Below, piece by piece: positions 52,750 to 62,062 of a DNA stretch of 64,000 bases; the stretch's first letter is position 1, and each line of letters begins with the position of its first letter. The notes beneath the pieces were generated by a model. It was not told the DNA's origin, ran no database searches, and was given only the letters and a program-made list of their open reading frames with translations. Source of the stretch: Corynebacterium phoceense. Lineage in GTDB: Bacteria; Actinomycetota; Actinomycetes; Mycobacteriales; Mycobacteriaceae. Both the position numbers and the translations under genes were made by a program. The stretch spans positions 562,015-626,014 of the forward strand of contig NZ_LT596208.1 in the NCBI RefSeq assembly GCF_900092335.1, written 5' to 3'.

Positions 52750-52917
52750 ATGAGCACTCGTCTGGAAACCGAAAAGCAAGAAGCTGCCGCCCGCGAAGCT
52801 GACAACGGCATCGCGAAGGAATTCCTTTTTGCCATCCCGATGTTCATCCTCTCGGCCATCGTGTGGATGGCCGCTCTCATGGGTATGCACTACATTGAGA
52901 TGGGTTCCCTCTTCTAA
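52750..52917 (+). CDS. Small single-pass membrane protein
   Basis: This 55-residue protein has a charged N-terminus (MSTRLETEKQEAAAREADNG) and one membrane helix (FLFAIPMFILSAIVWMAALMG, about 31-51, with mostly hydrophobic flanks). It lacks a cleavable signal. The ATG at 52750 follows AAAGGA at 8-base spacing; an ATG at 52729 is in frame but overlaps a weaker site. The leader can fold into a hairpin covering the upstream arm 52675-52686 and 52716-52725. The function is unknown; small membrane peptides of this kind often modulate transporters or enzymes. Confidence 0.65.
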   Translation: MSTRLETEKQEAAAREADNGIAKEFLFAIPMFILSAIVWMAALMGMHYIEMGSLF

Positions 52918-53094
52918 TTAACCTTGAGCTTTAGCGCGTCGGCTCCGGCACTTGCCGGGGCCGTTCGTTGTCTTGGCGCACTGCTCTTTCGTCCCTGAAC
53001 CCCTACATGACACAGCTGCATAGCGAGCAGCGTTGAGCGGTTGCTCGCTGGCCGCGTGATAGTGGCGAGGGGCCGAACGTTGAGACGTGCAAAC

Positions 53095-53131
53095 AAAATC
53101 CCGTTGGCCAACATTTCTGCTGGTCAACGGG
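53095..53131 (-). terminator. Terminator of the tRNA-Arg gene
   Basis: Arms 53100-53110 and 53121-53131 (CCCGTTGGCCA type, one mismatch) followed on the minus strand by ATTTTGTTT. Confidence 0.75.
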
Positions 53132-53141
53132 ATTTTTATTG

Positions 53142-53215
53142 TGCCCCCGACAGGGATCGAACCTGCGACCTTCGGTACCGGAAACCGATGCTCTAATCCG
53201 CTGAGCTACGGAGGC
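53142..53215 (-). tRNA. tRNA-Arg (anticodon CCG)
   Basis: The minus strand folds into a full cloverleaf: acceptor GCCTCCG/CGGGGGC, D-arm with AGCTCAGCGGATTAGAGC, anticodon stem TCGGT/ACCGA around loop TTCCGGT (anticodon CCG, reads CGG), and T-arm with GGTTCGATCCC. Discriminator base is A; CCA is not encoded. Confidence 0.93.
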
Positions 53216-53333
53216 ATGTGCTGTGCGCAGCACCGCCGGGCACTGCGCACGCAACGAGGAATAGTTTAACTCACACCCTTCCCGGAACAGGAATTGCCCC
53301 GGGGTGGCGTGGTGGCTGGACTGAGTGAAAATC

Positions 53334-54932
53334 CTAGTGCAGCCCCGGTGCCGAGGTAGCGGCGGTATGACCGGTGCGCAGGTAGTCCACCACGATGTCA
53401 TCCACGGCCTTGTTGCCGAGAGCAAAGTGGCCGTGGCCCGGACCGTTGACGGTGACCTGGTGGGCGCCCATGGCGTCACGGATTTCGCCTTGGTAGCGGT
53501 ACGGCGTCTGCGGGTCGCGGGTGCCGGAGAGCATGAGCGGGCGGGTCGCCAGGTGTGCGCCGCTGAGCTTGACCGGGGTGGCTACCGGGCCGCGGCCGCT
53601 GCAGGCGGTGCCAGAGCCCCACAGCGCCGGAAAAACGTCATTGAAGTCGCCCGTCACGAAGTTGGACCAGACGAGCAGCGGCAGCTGCGTGGGGTCGCCA
53701 GGAACGGTGTTCTCGTTGCACATGATGAGCGCCTGCATATTTTGCGCCTGCATGGCCGCGTCCATGAATTTCTGTTGGTCCTGCTCGCTGAGGCCGCCGA
53801 TCCCCTCCGCGGCCATGTCGCGCTGTCCTGCGAGGTGTTCGGCGAACTTCTCCCACGTCTCGGGGCGCGGGCCGACCTCGCGTGTGATCGCGAAGGTCGT
53901 AGACGTCACGGGCACGGAGTTGGGATGCGTCACCTTGTCTGCAAGGAAATTGGCGTTGGCGCGCAGCGCGCCCGTGGCCGTCATGAGATCGGCGCCGGGC
54001 TGGCCCACGACCTCAAGACCGGGCGGTAGGTCGCCAATCTTCGCGTTCGGCGGGAGCGTGGTGGGGCGCACGCCGGATTCGCGCTGGATGCGAGCAGCCC
54101 AGCGCTCGTAGACCGCCAGAGGTGTCGTGCCGAGGTGGAAGCGTGCGTCGTTGGCCGCGATGTACGCGAAGAGATCGTGGTAGGCGCCCTCATAGCCGGC
54201 ACGCTGTGCGGGCAGGAGGCCGTTCCACGTGAGGCTCGTTCCCATGGCGGAGTCGAGCACGACGCGGTCCGTGTGCTGCGGGAAGAGCGTGGCATACGTC
54301 GAGCCGAGGAACGTGCCGTAGCTGAGGCCTGCGATGGAGATGCGGTCCTCGCCCAGGGCCTTGCGCACTTCCTCCCAGTCACGCGCGGTATTCTCCGTGG
54401 TGAGCGAGTTCGTGTAGCCCGGCGTACCCTTCTCACAGGCGTCACGCACTAGCTTGCCGTAGGCAAGGAAAACGTCAGCTTCGCTGCCTCCTGCTTCCTC
54501 ACAGCGCACTGGCGTGGAGCCGGGCAGGCCGCGGGGCTGGACGCCGATGACGTCCCACTCGTCGCGCACGGCCTGTGGCCACGCAATTGCGTCATTGCCA
54601 GCCCACCCGTAGGCGTCGCCGCCCGGGCCGCCCGGGTTGGTAAAGAGCGCACCACGGCGTGCAGAAGGATTGGCCGCGGGCACCTTGACGAAGCCGACGG
54701 AAATCGTGCCGCGATCTGGGTGACCGTAATACGTGGGGACCGTGACACGGCCACACTGCGCGCGGTCGATAGTGACCTCAGCGGGGCAGTCTTCCCACGC
54801 GATGGCTGGCCGATTCTCAGCCTGGGGTTGAGCCTGTGCGGCAGGTTGAGCGACCATGCTCGGGGAAAGCAGCGTCGCGGCTGCCGCCAGAGTGGCGAGC
54901 AGGCCGCGGAGAGGACGGGGACTAGTAGACAC
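53334..54932 (-). CDS. Secreted alpha/beta hydrolase (tripeptidyl aminopeptidase-like)
   Basis: This 532-residue protein has a signal peptide (PRPLRGLLATLAAAATLLSPSMVAQPAAQA) with a likely cleavage after AQA. The mature enzyme has TNPGGPGGDAYGW (oxyanion region, about 95-110), a nucleophile elbow AGLSYGTFLGSTYA (Ser), the acid in GTRDPQTPYRYQG and the His in GPGHGHFALG. This is the order of SlpD/SlpE/Tap-type serine hydrolases of actinobacteria, which act on peptides or esters outside the cell. GTG start at 54932 after AAGGAG. C. glutamicum encodes a secreted hydrolase in this neighbourhood near argS, from memory. Confidence 0.87.
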   Translation of the reverse strand: MSTSPRPLRGLLATLAAAATLLSPSMVAQPAAQAQPQAENRPAIAWEDCPAEVTIDRAQCGRVTVPTYYGHPDRGTISVGFVKVPAANPSARRGALFTNPGGPGGDAYGWAGNDAIAWPQAVRDEWDVIGVQPRGLPGSTPVRCEEAGGSEADVFLAYGKLVRDACEKGTPGYTNSLTTENTARDWEEVRKALGEDRISIAGLSYGTFLGSTYATLFPQHTDRVVLDSAMGTSLTWNGLLPAQRAGYEGAYHDLFAYIAANDARFHLGTTPLAVYERWAARIQRESGVRPTTLPPNAKIGDLPPGLEVVGQPGADLMTATGALRANANFLADKVTHPNSVPVTSTTFAITREVGPRPETWEKFAEHLAGQRDMAAEGIGGLSEQDQQKFMDAAMQAQNMQALIMCNENTVPGDPTQLPLLVWSNFVTGDFNDVFPALWGSGTACSGRGPVATPVKLSGAHLATRPLMLSGTRDPQTPYRYQGEIRDAMGAHQVTVNGPGHGHFALGNKAVDDIVVDYLRTGHTAATSAPGLH

Positions 54933-55086
54933 ACAACTCCTTGCAAGACGGACCGTTCCCGCCGCGGGCGTTGTGGTGGCCCGGGAGACGGGACGACAGA
55001 GACTATTGGAACTACTTTTTACTGTAACAAAGCTGGCTACATGGCGCAGCTGACCCGTGCCGTGCGGGGCGCCGCGCGACAGCACA

Positions 55087-55128
55087 ACGCCCCGCCGGCG
55101 GCATCGGAAAGATGCGCGAGCGGGGCGT
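55087..55128 (-). terminator. Terminator of the lutABC operon
   Basis: Outer arms ACGCCCCGC (55087-55095) and GCGGGGCGT (55120-55128), inner GCATC/GATGC (55101-55105 with 55111-55115). It lies 30 bases beyond the lutC stop. Confidence 0.75.
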
Positions 55129-55157
55129 GGTGACCCGTGGCGGGTCGCGGAGGCGTT

Positions 55158-55793
55158 TTACTTCACGAGCAGCACGATGAGGTCACGCGGGCCGTGGACG
55201 CCCTCCACGCGGGAGAGCTCGATGTCCGAGGTGGCCGACGGGCCGGAAATCCACGTGGCTGGGTAATCCGGGTTGATACGGGAGACCATCTCCGGCACGC
55301 CGTAGACAACCTGGTCCGGGCGCACGATGACGAGGTGGCGGTCCGGCACGAGCGAGAGAGCACGGCGGCCGCAGAGCGGGCCTGCCTCGAGCACGATGGT
55401 GCCGGTCTGCGCGGAAGAGACGTGGGACTCGGTGACGACGGCATCGACGTCGTTGAGCTCACGCGGGTCGGATTCGCGGGAGTCCGGAGTAGCGTGGCCG
55501 CCCGCGGCATTGAAGGCCTCGAGCAGGGAAGCGTCCATGCCCTCGGCGTAGCGCACGTCGGAGCAGCCGCGCTGCTGGAGGATCTCTGCGATCTTCTGCG
55601 GCAGCTCAGACTCGGCGGCCTCGTGCACGTCCGCCTTGTAGTCTACGAGGCGGTCGATGAGCATCTCATGCAGCTCCTGCGCGTTGAGCGTGCCCTTGGT
55701 CTGGTACTCGCGGGGGATCTCTACGTGGTCGGGGAGACCTGCCTGCTTCTGGGCGGTGCGGATGCGCTGCAGGATCTCAGTCTTGGCGTCCAT
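55158..55793 (-). CDS. lutC: LUD-domain lactate utilisation protein
   Basis: LutC is the LUD-fold subunit of the iron-sulfur lactate oxidase LutABC. The 211-residue protein has the typical C-terminal SFVPDRHLVIVRPDQVVYGVPE-like part (here RRALSLVPDRHLVIVRPDQVV) and DVDAVVTESHVSSAQTGTIVLEAGPLCG. Its ATG overlaps the lutB stop (TAATG), implying coupled translation. It is the last gene of the lutABC operon. A terminator follows. Confidence 0.9.
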   Translation of the reverse strand: MDAKTEILQRIRTAQKQAGLPDHVEIPREYQTKGTLNAQELHEMLIDRLVDYKADVHEAAESELPQKIAEILQQRGCSDVRYAEGMDASLLEAFNAAGGHATPDSRESDPRELNDVDAVVTESHVSSAQTGTIVLEAGPLCGRRALSLVPDRHLVIVRPDQVVYGVPEMVSRINPDYPATWISGPSATSDIELSRVEGVHGPRDLIVLLVK

Positions 55794-57340
55794 TACTTGT
55801 CTTCGCCTTTCTGGGGAGCGTTCGAGAGGGCATTGGTGGGCAGGCCCTCGGCACGCGCCTGGGCGAGCAGGTCCTTGGCGTCCTCGGTTTCAAACCATTG
55901 ACGGAAGGACTTCTTTGGCGGCACCGCGGTGTCGCGGCCTGCGGACCAGCCGGATAGGAACAGCGGCAGGGATTCCATGACGCCGTTGAAGCCGCCGAGC
56001 ACGCGGCCCAGAGCGACGACGCGGGTAACTTTGTCCCACAGCTGCGGGTGGTTCCAGAGCAGGCCCACGGCGCCGAAGAGCTTGGGCTCGATGGGCGGGG
56101 CGGCGTGCTCAACCTTCTGGTGGCGGTTTTCGAGGATGACCTCGGTGAGCGGAATCTTCACCGGACAGACTTCGTCACAACGACCACACAGCGAGCAAGC
56201 GTACGGCAGGGAGGCCGACGGATCGTGGTGGTCCTTGATGCCGGTGAGCTGCGGGGTAAGCGAGATGCCGATGGGGCCCGGGTAGACGGAGCCGTAGGCG
56301 TGGCCGCCGGCGCGCTCGTAGACCGGGCAGACGTTGAGGCACGCGGAGCAGCGGATGCACTTGAGGGCCTGGTGGCCGATGGGGCTCGACAGGGCGGCGG
56401 TACGGCCGTTGTCGAGGAGCACGATGTGGAAGTTTTTCGGGCCGTCGCCTTCCGTCACACCCGCCCACATGGAGGTGTAGGGGTTCATGCGCTCTGCCGT
56501 AGACGAACGCGGCAGCAGCTGGAGGAAGACCTCGAGATCCTGGAACTTCGGCACGAGTTTCTCAATACCCATGACGGTGATGAGGGTCTCCGGAAGGGTG
56601 AGGCACATGCGGCCGTTGCCCTCGGACTCCACGATGTTGATGGTGCCGGTCTCCGCCACACCGAAGTTAGCGCCGGAGATGGCGACCTTCGCCTTCATGA
56701 ACTGCTCGCGCAGGAAGAGACGGGAGGCCTCGGCCAGCTCGGACGGCTCGGCCTTGAGTTCGTCCGTGGTGTTCGGCATCTTGTTGACGAAGATATCGCG
56801 AATCTCGGCGCGGTTGCGGTGGATGGCCGGAACCAGAATGTGCGACGGCTTGTCGTCACCCAGCTGGACGATGAGCTCGGCGAGGTCGGTCTCCTGGGCG
56901 TGGATGCCCTCGGCTTCGAGGTGCTCGTTTAGACCGATTTCCTGGGTCGCCATGGACTTGATCTTCACGACATCCTGGACGCCCTCGGCGCGGATGAGGG
57001 AGGTGATGATCTCATTGGCTTCCTTGTTATCGCGTGCCCAGTGGACGTGGCCACCGCGCTTGGTGACCTGCTCCTCAAACTGGAGGAGGAGTTCCGGCAT
57101 GCGAGCTGCGACGTCTTCCTTGAGGGCGGAGCCAGCGTCGCGCAGCTGCTGCCAGTCCGGGGTCTCATCGACCGCGTGCTGGCGCTTGTTACGAATGGTG
57201 GTGGTGGCGTGCTGGAGGTTGCGGCGCTGCGTGGCGTTGTTGAGGCCATCGTGCGCGGCAGGGACGAAGCCGCGGTCACCGCGGAGGTTGCCCACGCCCT
57301 CAGGGGAGCGCGGCGGAGTGGTGTCGAGGAACGTGGTCAT
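55793..57340 (-). CDS. lutB: Iron-sulfur lactate utilisation protein LutB
   Basis: This 515-residue protein has an N-terminal LUD-like domain and two 4Fe-4S ferredoxin motifs, CIRCSACLNVCPVY (about 347-360) and CSLCGRCDEVCPVKIPL (about 397-413). LutB relays electrons from lactate. ATG at 57340 overlaps the lutA stop (TAATG). The frame is open upstream, but the ATG with MTTFLDTTPPR fits operon spacing. Together with LutA and LutC it oxidises L-lactate to pyruvate. Confidence 0.92.
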   Translation of the reverse strand: MTTFLDTTPPRSPEGVGNLRGDRGFVPAAHDGLNNATQRRNLQHATTTIRNKRQHAVDETPDWQQLRDAGSALKEDVAARMPELLLQFEEQVTKRGGHVHWARDNKEANEIITSLIRAEGVQDVVKIKSMATQEIGLNEHLEAEGIHAQETDLAELIVQLGDDKPSHILVPAIHRNRAEIRDIFVNKMPNTTDELKAEPSELAEASRLFLREQFMKAKVAISGANFGVAETGTINIVESEGNGRMCLTLPETLITVMGIEKLVPKFQDLEVFLQLLPRSSTAERMNPYTSMWAGVTEGDGPKNFHIVLLDNGRTAALSSPIGHQALKCIRCSACLNVCPVYERAGGHAYGSVYPGPIGISLTPQLTGIKDHHDPSASLPYACSLCGRCDEVCPVKIPLTEVILENRHQKVEHAAPPIEPKLFGAVGLLWNHPQLWDKVTRVVALGRVLGGFNGVMESLPLFLSGWSAGRDTAVPPKKSFRQWFETEDAKDLLAQARAEGLPTNALSNAPQKGEDK

Positions 57341-58125
57341 TAGAGCATCTTCTCCTTGGAGTAGGCGGCCGACTTCGGGGTCCACGGGTGCTCCTTGGTG
57401 GACGCCAGAATTTCCGCCATGTGGACGGCGCGGATGCCGGAGCGCTGACGGGACAGGGTACCGGCGATGTTCATGAGGCAGGAAGAGTCGCCGCCGGTGA
57501 CGTATTCAGCCTCCGTCTCCTTGATGTGGCGAGCCTTGTCGAAGGACATGGACTGGGAGACCTCGGGGTTCTTCAGCGAGAAGGTACCGCCGAAGCCACA
57601 GCACTCTTCCGCGTTCTGCAGCGGGACGAGGTCGATGCCTTCGACCTGCTCGAGCAGCTGGTACGGGCGGTCGCCCAGTTTGAGGAAGCGTAGGCCGTGG
57701 CAGGAGGAGTGGTACGTCACGCGGTGCGGGAAGAAGGCACCGACGTTGGTGACACCTGCGATGTCCACGAGGAACTCCGGGAGGTCATACGTCTTGCCCG
57801 CGGCCTTCTTCGCGCCGTCCACGTCCGCGGCGGTGCCGTGGCGGTCTGCGAGCTGCACGTGCTTCTCACGTACGGCGCCCACGCAGGAGCCGGAGGCGGC
57901 GACGACGTAGTCGATGGACGGGTCTGCGAAGGCATCCGCGTAAGAGCGGATCATGCCCAGCGACTCCTTCTGGTAACCGGTGTTGAAGTGCATCTGGCCG
58001 CAGCAGGTCTGTTCCTCCGGGAAGACAACCTCGTGGCCGAGGCGCGAGAGGATGAGGGCCGTGGCCTTGTGAGCATCTGGGAACAGGGCGTCGCCGATGC
58101 ACGTGGAAAACAGTGCAATACGCAT
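57340..58125 (-). CDS. lutA: Cysteine-rich lactate utilisation protein LutA
   Basis: This 261-residue protein has two CCG domains: a first with EEQTCCGQMHFNTGY (about 37-51) and a second with ECCGFGGTFSLKNPEVSQSM (about 174-193), plus SSCHG. CCG domains bind Fe-S clusters in heterodisulfide-reductase-like redox proteins. It starts the lutABC operon. ATG at 58125; longer in-frame starts are not supported. The upstream gap of 400 bases holds a palindrome and the lctP terminator. Confidence 0.92.
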   Translation of the reverse strand: MRIALFSTCIGDALFPDAHKATALILSRLGHEVVFPEEQTCCGQMHFNTGYQKESLGMIRSYADAFADPSIDYVVAASGSCVGAVREKHVQLADRHGTAADVDGAKKAAGKTYDLPEFLVDIAGVTNVGAFFPHRVTYHSSCHGLRFLKLGDRPYQLLEQVEGIDLVPLQNAEECCGFGGTFSLKNPEVSQSMSFDKARHIKETEAEYVTGGDSSCLMNIAGTLSRQRSGIRAVHMAEILASTKEHPWTPKSAAYSKEKML

Positions 58126-58302
58126 GTATGCGCTCCTTTGGGTTCCAGCAGTACTGCCTGTTGTCTCGATGAGGGCTGAAGCCAGCATTTTCCACGGAAA
58201 CGGACACTGACCGCTGGGTTGTACGTGTTATGGGGTTATGTATGAAATAGTACCGCGCATGGTGTGTAAATTCGACGCAAAAATAGGCTTCTAGCTGCGC
58301 TT

Positions 58303-58328
58303 ATTCCGCAACATTAGTGTTGCGGAAT
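58303..58328. repeat. Perfect inverted repeat upstream of lutABC
   Basis: ATTCCGCAACA (58303-58313), spacer TTAG, TGTTGCGGAAT (58318-58328). No T-run follows on either strand, so it is more likely an operator than a terminator. It is about 180 bases upstream of the lutA start. Confidence 0.5.
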
Positions 58329-58473
58329 TCGCTACCTGCGCGCCCGCTATTAAAAGACGGGCCGGGAAGCCGGATTTCCGAACGGGCGTGAGGATTTCAT
58401 CACAAGAAAACGGGGGTAATTCGGGAGGGCAATCCATAGTATGGTCGTCTTGGAACCGCCAAGAACGCACAAA

Positions 58474-58515
58474 GCCCGCCCGCGCTGGCTGAAGGAAAGC
58501 CAGCGTGGGCGGGGC
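58474..58515 (-). terminator. Terminator after lctP
   Basis: Arms GCCCGCCCGCGCTGGCT (58474-58490) and AGCCAGCGTGGGCGGGGC (58498-58515), one wobble, one bulge, loop GAAGGAA, TTTGTG after it on the minus strand. Confidence 0.8.
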
Positions 58516-58530
58516 GTGCGGAAAGTGCTT

Positions 58531-60183
58531 TTAGGGAACCAGGAAGCCGAGCGCGTTCGTCATGAGGAAGACAATAACGCAGACCACCACGAGGAAGAGT
58601 GCGGAGTAGCCCACGACGGCCTTGAGGATCTTGGACTCCTGGCCTTCCATTTGGACGGCGGTCGCGGCAATGGCGAGCGACTGCGGGGAGATCATCTTGC
58701 CCACGACGCCGCCGGCGGTATTCGAGGCGAGCATGAGGTCCGGGTTCACGCCAATATTGTTGGCGGCGGTGACCTGGAGGTTGGCGAAGAGGGCGTTGGC
58801 GGAGGTATCCGAGCCAGTCACGGCGGTACCGATCCAACCGAGGACAGGGGAGAAGAGGGCGAAGATGCCGCCGGCCGAGGCCACGAACTCGCCAATCGCG
58901 ATGGTCTGGCCCGAGTAGTTCATGGTGTAGGCGAGCGCTAGGACCAGGATGATGGTGAGGGCCGACCATTTCATGCGGTTGGCCACGTCGCCAAACTTCG
59001 TGACGGGGTCCGAAGCCTTGAGCGTGTAGCGGCCGTTTTCGTTGAAGAACATGTAAATGACCGCCACGATGATGCCAGCAATAAGTAGCAGCGAGCCCGG
59101 GTTGCCAAAGACGTTGAAGCTAAACGCGGTGTCCATGGGCTTGCCGTCCGTGGCGAGCACGGTGCCATCGAGCAGCGGCCAGGCGAACTTCACCTTGAGG
59201 AAGCCGAAGAGAGCCGGTACGGCGGTGGCCAGGCCGAAGACGGCGGTGACGACGGCATAGGGAAGCAAGGCCATCCAGATGCGGGAGCCGGTGAGGTCCG
59301 TGGAGGTCTCCTGCGCCGGCAGACCCATGCGCTCACGCAGGGCGTCGACGTTCTTGGGCTTCCACACGCGCAGGAATGCAAACGCACAGCCGAGCGAGAC
59401 GATGCAGGCGATGACGTTGGTGAGCTGGTAGGCAAAGAAATTCGCCGCGAGCCACTGCGCGATGGCGAAGGAGATGCCCACGACGCCGGCGGCCGGAGCA
59501 GCTTCCTTCACGCCGCGCCAGCCATCAAGGATGAAGAGAATGAAGAACGGCACGGCGGCTGCGATGAGGAAGACGATGGAGGAGATGAGGCCTGCGATGT
59601 CCGCGGTCTGTTCGACGGTGCGGCCGCCCACCTCACCGGCGGTGGTGACGGGAATGCCCACGGCGCCGAAGGCCACCGGAGCGGTGTTTGCGATGAGCAC
59701 GACGGTGGCGGCCTTGAGCGGCTTGACACCGAGCGCCAGAATCATCGTCGCGGTAATAGCGACCGGAGCGCCGAAGCCGGCGAGGGCCTCGAGCAGTCCG
59801 CCAAAGCAGAAGGCGATGAGGATGGCTTGGATGCGGATATCGCCGTCGCCGAGAAGGTCGAAGGTCTTGCGCAGATCCTCAAAGCGTCCCGAGGCGACGG
59901 TGATCTCGTAGAACCAGATAGCGGTGACGATGACCCAGACGATGGGCAGTAAGCCAAAGAGCCCGCCGCGCACGGCGGAAGAGACGGCCATGCCGAAGGA
60001 CATGTCGAAGCCGAAGATGGCGATGAGAAGCGCCACGAGCAACGCGACGGCGCCAGAGGTGTGCGCGCGGGCCTTAATACCCAGCAGCATGATGAAGAAG
60101 GCGACGAGCGGCAAGATGGACACCAGCGCGGTGAGCGCCGGCGAGCCAGCTATGGCATCTGTCGTGATCTGAAAGGTGTTCAT
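58531..60183 (-). CDS. lctP: L-lactate permease
   Basis: LctP imports lactate with protons. The 550-residue protein has about 13-14 transmembrane helices and LctP-family motifs: WVIVTAIWFYEITVASGRFEDLRKT (about 80-105), FGGLLEALAGFGAPVAITATMIL, and a C-terminal WIGTAVTGSDTSANALFANLQVTAANNIGVNPDLMLASNTAGGVVGKMISPQSLAIAATAV. It lies upstream of and on the same strand as lutABC, supplying its substrate. ATG start at 60183. An own terminator separates it from lutA. Confidence 0.92.
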   Translation of the reverse strand: MNTFQITTDAIAGSPALTALVSILPLVAFFIMLLGIKARAHTSGAVALLVALLIAIFGFDMSFGMAVSSAVRGGLFGLLPIVWVIVTAIWFYEITVASGRFEDLRKTFDLLGDGDIRIQAILIAFCFGGLLEALAGFGAPVAITATMILALGVKPLKAATVVLIANTAPVAFGAVGIPVTTAGEVGGRTVEQTADIAGLISSIVFLIAAAVPFFILFILDGWRGVKEAAPAAGVVGISFAIAQWLAANFFAYQLTNVIACIVSLGCAFAFLRVWKPKNVDALRERMGLPAQETSTDLTGSRIWMALLPYAVVTAVFGLATAVPALFGFLKVKFAWPLLDGTVLATDGKPMDTAFSFNVFGNPGSLLLIAGIIVAVIYMFFNENGRYTLKASDPVTKFGDVANRMKWSALTIILVLALAYTMNYSGQTIAIGEFVASAGGIFALFSPVLGWIGTAVTGSDTSANALFANLQVTAANNIGVNPDLMLASNTAGGVVGKMISPQSLAIAATAVQMEGQESKILKAVVGYSALFLVVVCVIVFLMTNALGFLVP

Positions 60184-60395
60184 ACGAACTCGCTTTCCCT
60201 AGGCAGAACAGGACACGGTAGCCCTGCTCGATCGATAAAGAGGATGGGTTGGTCTTTCTTAGACTAAACCGGGGTTAGCGATTTATTCCACATTTGTCGG
60301 TTCTATGACATCTACCTCACGCCAGACGGGGGCAGCTGCGTGCAACCTGCCGCGGTCCAGCAGGGACTAATGGTGCCCCGGCCGTGCATGACCTA

Positions 60396-60401
60396 TAGAA
60401 T
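60396..60401 (+). promoter_or_regulatory. -10 box of leaderless argS
   Basis: TAGAAT, 8 bases before the argS ATG. No ribosome site between. Confidence 0.55.
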
Positions 60402-60409
60402 TTGTCCCT

Positions 60410-62062
60410 ATGAATCCTGCAGATCTTTCCGTGCTCATTCGCGACACCGCCGCGACCGTCATGGCCGCGCACGATCTGGACGCCTCCGTCCTGCCCGAGT
60501 CCGTGACCGTCGAGCGCCCCCGCAACCCGGAACACGGCGACTACGCCACCAACCTCGCCCTTCAGGTCGCTAAGAAGGCCGGCGCCAACCCGCGCGAGCT
60601 TGCTACCTGGCTTGCCGATGCCCTCTCGGCCGACGCCGCCATCGACTCCGCCGAGGTCGCCGGTCCCGGCTTCCTTAATATCCGCTTGGCCGCCGCCGCG
60701 CAGGGCGCCATCGTTGCTCAGGTCCGCGAGGCTGGCGCTGCGTTCGGCTCCAACGAGGAATACGCGGGCAAGAAGATAAACCTCGAGTTCGTCTCCGCGA
60801 ACCCTACCGGCCCCATCCACCTGGGCGGCACCCGCTGGGCCGCCGTGGGCGACTCCCTCGGCCGCGTGCTCGAGGCCTCCGGCGCCGCCGTGACCCGCGA
60901 GTACTACTTCAACGATCACGGCCGCCAGATCGACCGCTTCTCTAACTCCCTCGTTGCCGCCGCAAAGGGTGAGCCGACCCCGGAGGATGGCTACGGCGGA
61001 GACTATATCCAGGAGATCGCGGCCAAGGTTATGGAGCAGGTTCCGGACGCCCTGGAGGGCACCGAGGACGAGATCCGCGAGAAGTTCCGCGCCTCGGGCG
61101 TGGAGATGATGTTCGCGCACATCAAGGACTCCCTCCACGAGTTCGGCGTCGACTTTGACGTCTACTTCCATGAGAACTCCCTCTTCGAGTCTGGCGCGGT
61201 GGAGAAGGCCGTCGCTCACTTGAAGGACAATGGCAAGCTCTACTTCGAGGACGGCGCCTGGTGGCTGAAATCCACCGACTACGGCGACGACAAGGACCGC
61301 GTGGTTATCAAATCCGACGGCGACGCCGCCTACATCGCGGGCGATATCGCCTACGTCGCGGATAAGTTTGACCGCGGCCACGACCTCGCCATCTACATGC
61401 TCGGCGCGGACCACCACGGCTACATCGCGCGCCTGCGCGCGGCCGCCGCGGCCATGGGCTACGACCCGAACCAGGTCGAGGTCCTCATTGGCCAGATGGT
61501 CAACCTGCTGCGCGATGGTGTCGCCGTGAAGATGTCCAAGCGCGCCGGCACCGTCATTACCCTCGATGACTTGGTCGAGGCCATCGGCGTCGACGGCGCT
61601 CGCTACTCGCTGGTGCGTTCCTCCGTCGACTCTTCGCTCGATATCGACCTGGGGCTGTGGACCTCGCAGTCCTCGGACAACCCGGTCTACTACGTGCAGT
61701 ATGGCCACGCTCGTATCTGCTCCATCCTGCGCAAGGCGTCTGAGATCGGCGTGTCCGCAGAGGGCGCGGACCTCGCGCTGCTCACGCACGACAAGGAGGG
61801 TGACCTCATCCGTACCCTCGGCGAGTTCCCGGAGGTCGTTAAGGCCGCCGCGAACTTCCGCGAGCCGCACCGCATCGCGCGTTACGCTGAGGAGCTGGCC
61901 AGCGTCTTCCACCGTTTCTACGATCAGTGCCAGGTCCTGCCCAAGGCTGGCGAGGAAGCCGAGCCGATCCACTCCGCGCGCCTCGCGCTGGCTGATGCCG
62001 CCCGTCAGGTCCTCGCCAACGCCCTTACCATGGTGGGCGTGTCCACGCCGGAGAAGATGTAA
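60410..62062 (+). CDS. argS: Arginyl-tRNA synthetase
   Basis: ArgS charges tRNA-Arg. The 550-residue class I synthetase has an N-terminal Add1-type domain, the HIGH-like motif [12 protein letters not shown] (about 122-133), [13 protein letters not shown], the KMSKS-like VKMSKRAG (about 373-380) and a C-terminal DALR anticodon-binding domain ([14 protein letters not shown] onward). ATG at 60410 is leaderless by TAGAAT 8 bases upstream. lysA follows immediately; the argS-lysA order is typical of Corynebacterium. Confidence 0.96.
   Translation: MNPADLSVLIRDTAATVMAAHDLDASVLPESVTVERPRNPEHGDYATNLALQVAKKAGANPRELATWLADALSADAAIDSAEVAGPGFLNIRLAAAAQGAIVAQVREAGAAFGSNEEYAGKKINLEFVSANPTGPIHLGGTRWAAVGDSLGRVLEASGAAVTREYYFNDHGRQIDRFSNSLVAAAKGEPTPEDGYGGDYIQEIAAKVMEQVPDALEGTEDEIREKFRASGVEMMFAHIKDSLHEFGVDFDVYFHENSLFESGAVEKAVAHLKDNGKLYFEDGAWWLKSTDYGDDKDRVVIKSDGDAAYIAGDIAYVADKFDRGHDLAIYMLGADHHGYIARLRAAAAAMGYDPNQVEVLIGQMVNLLRDGVAVKMSKRAGTVITLDDLVEAIGVDGARYSLVRSSVDSSLDIDLGLWTSQSSDNPVYYVQYGHARICSILRKASEIGVSAEGADLALLTHDKEGDLIRTLGEFPEVVKAAANFREPHRIARYAEELASVFHRFYDQCQVLPKAGEEAEPIHSARLALADAARQVLANALTMVGVSTPEKM

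Larger units (their letters stand above)
58126..58530. other. Intergenic region between lutA and lctP
   Basis: This 405-base region holds the lut promoter area, a strong inverted repeat at 58303-58328 and the lctP terminator at 58474-58515. No further gene was seen. Confidence 0.6.
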
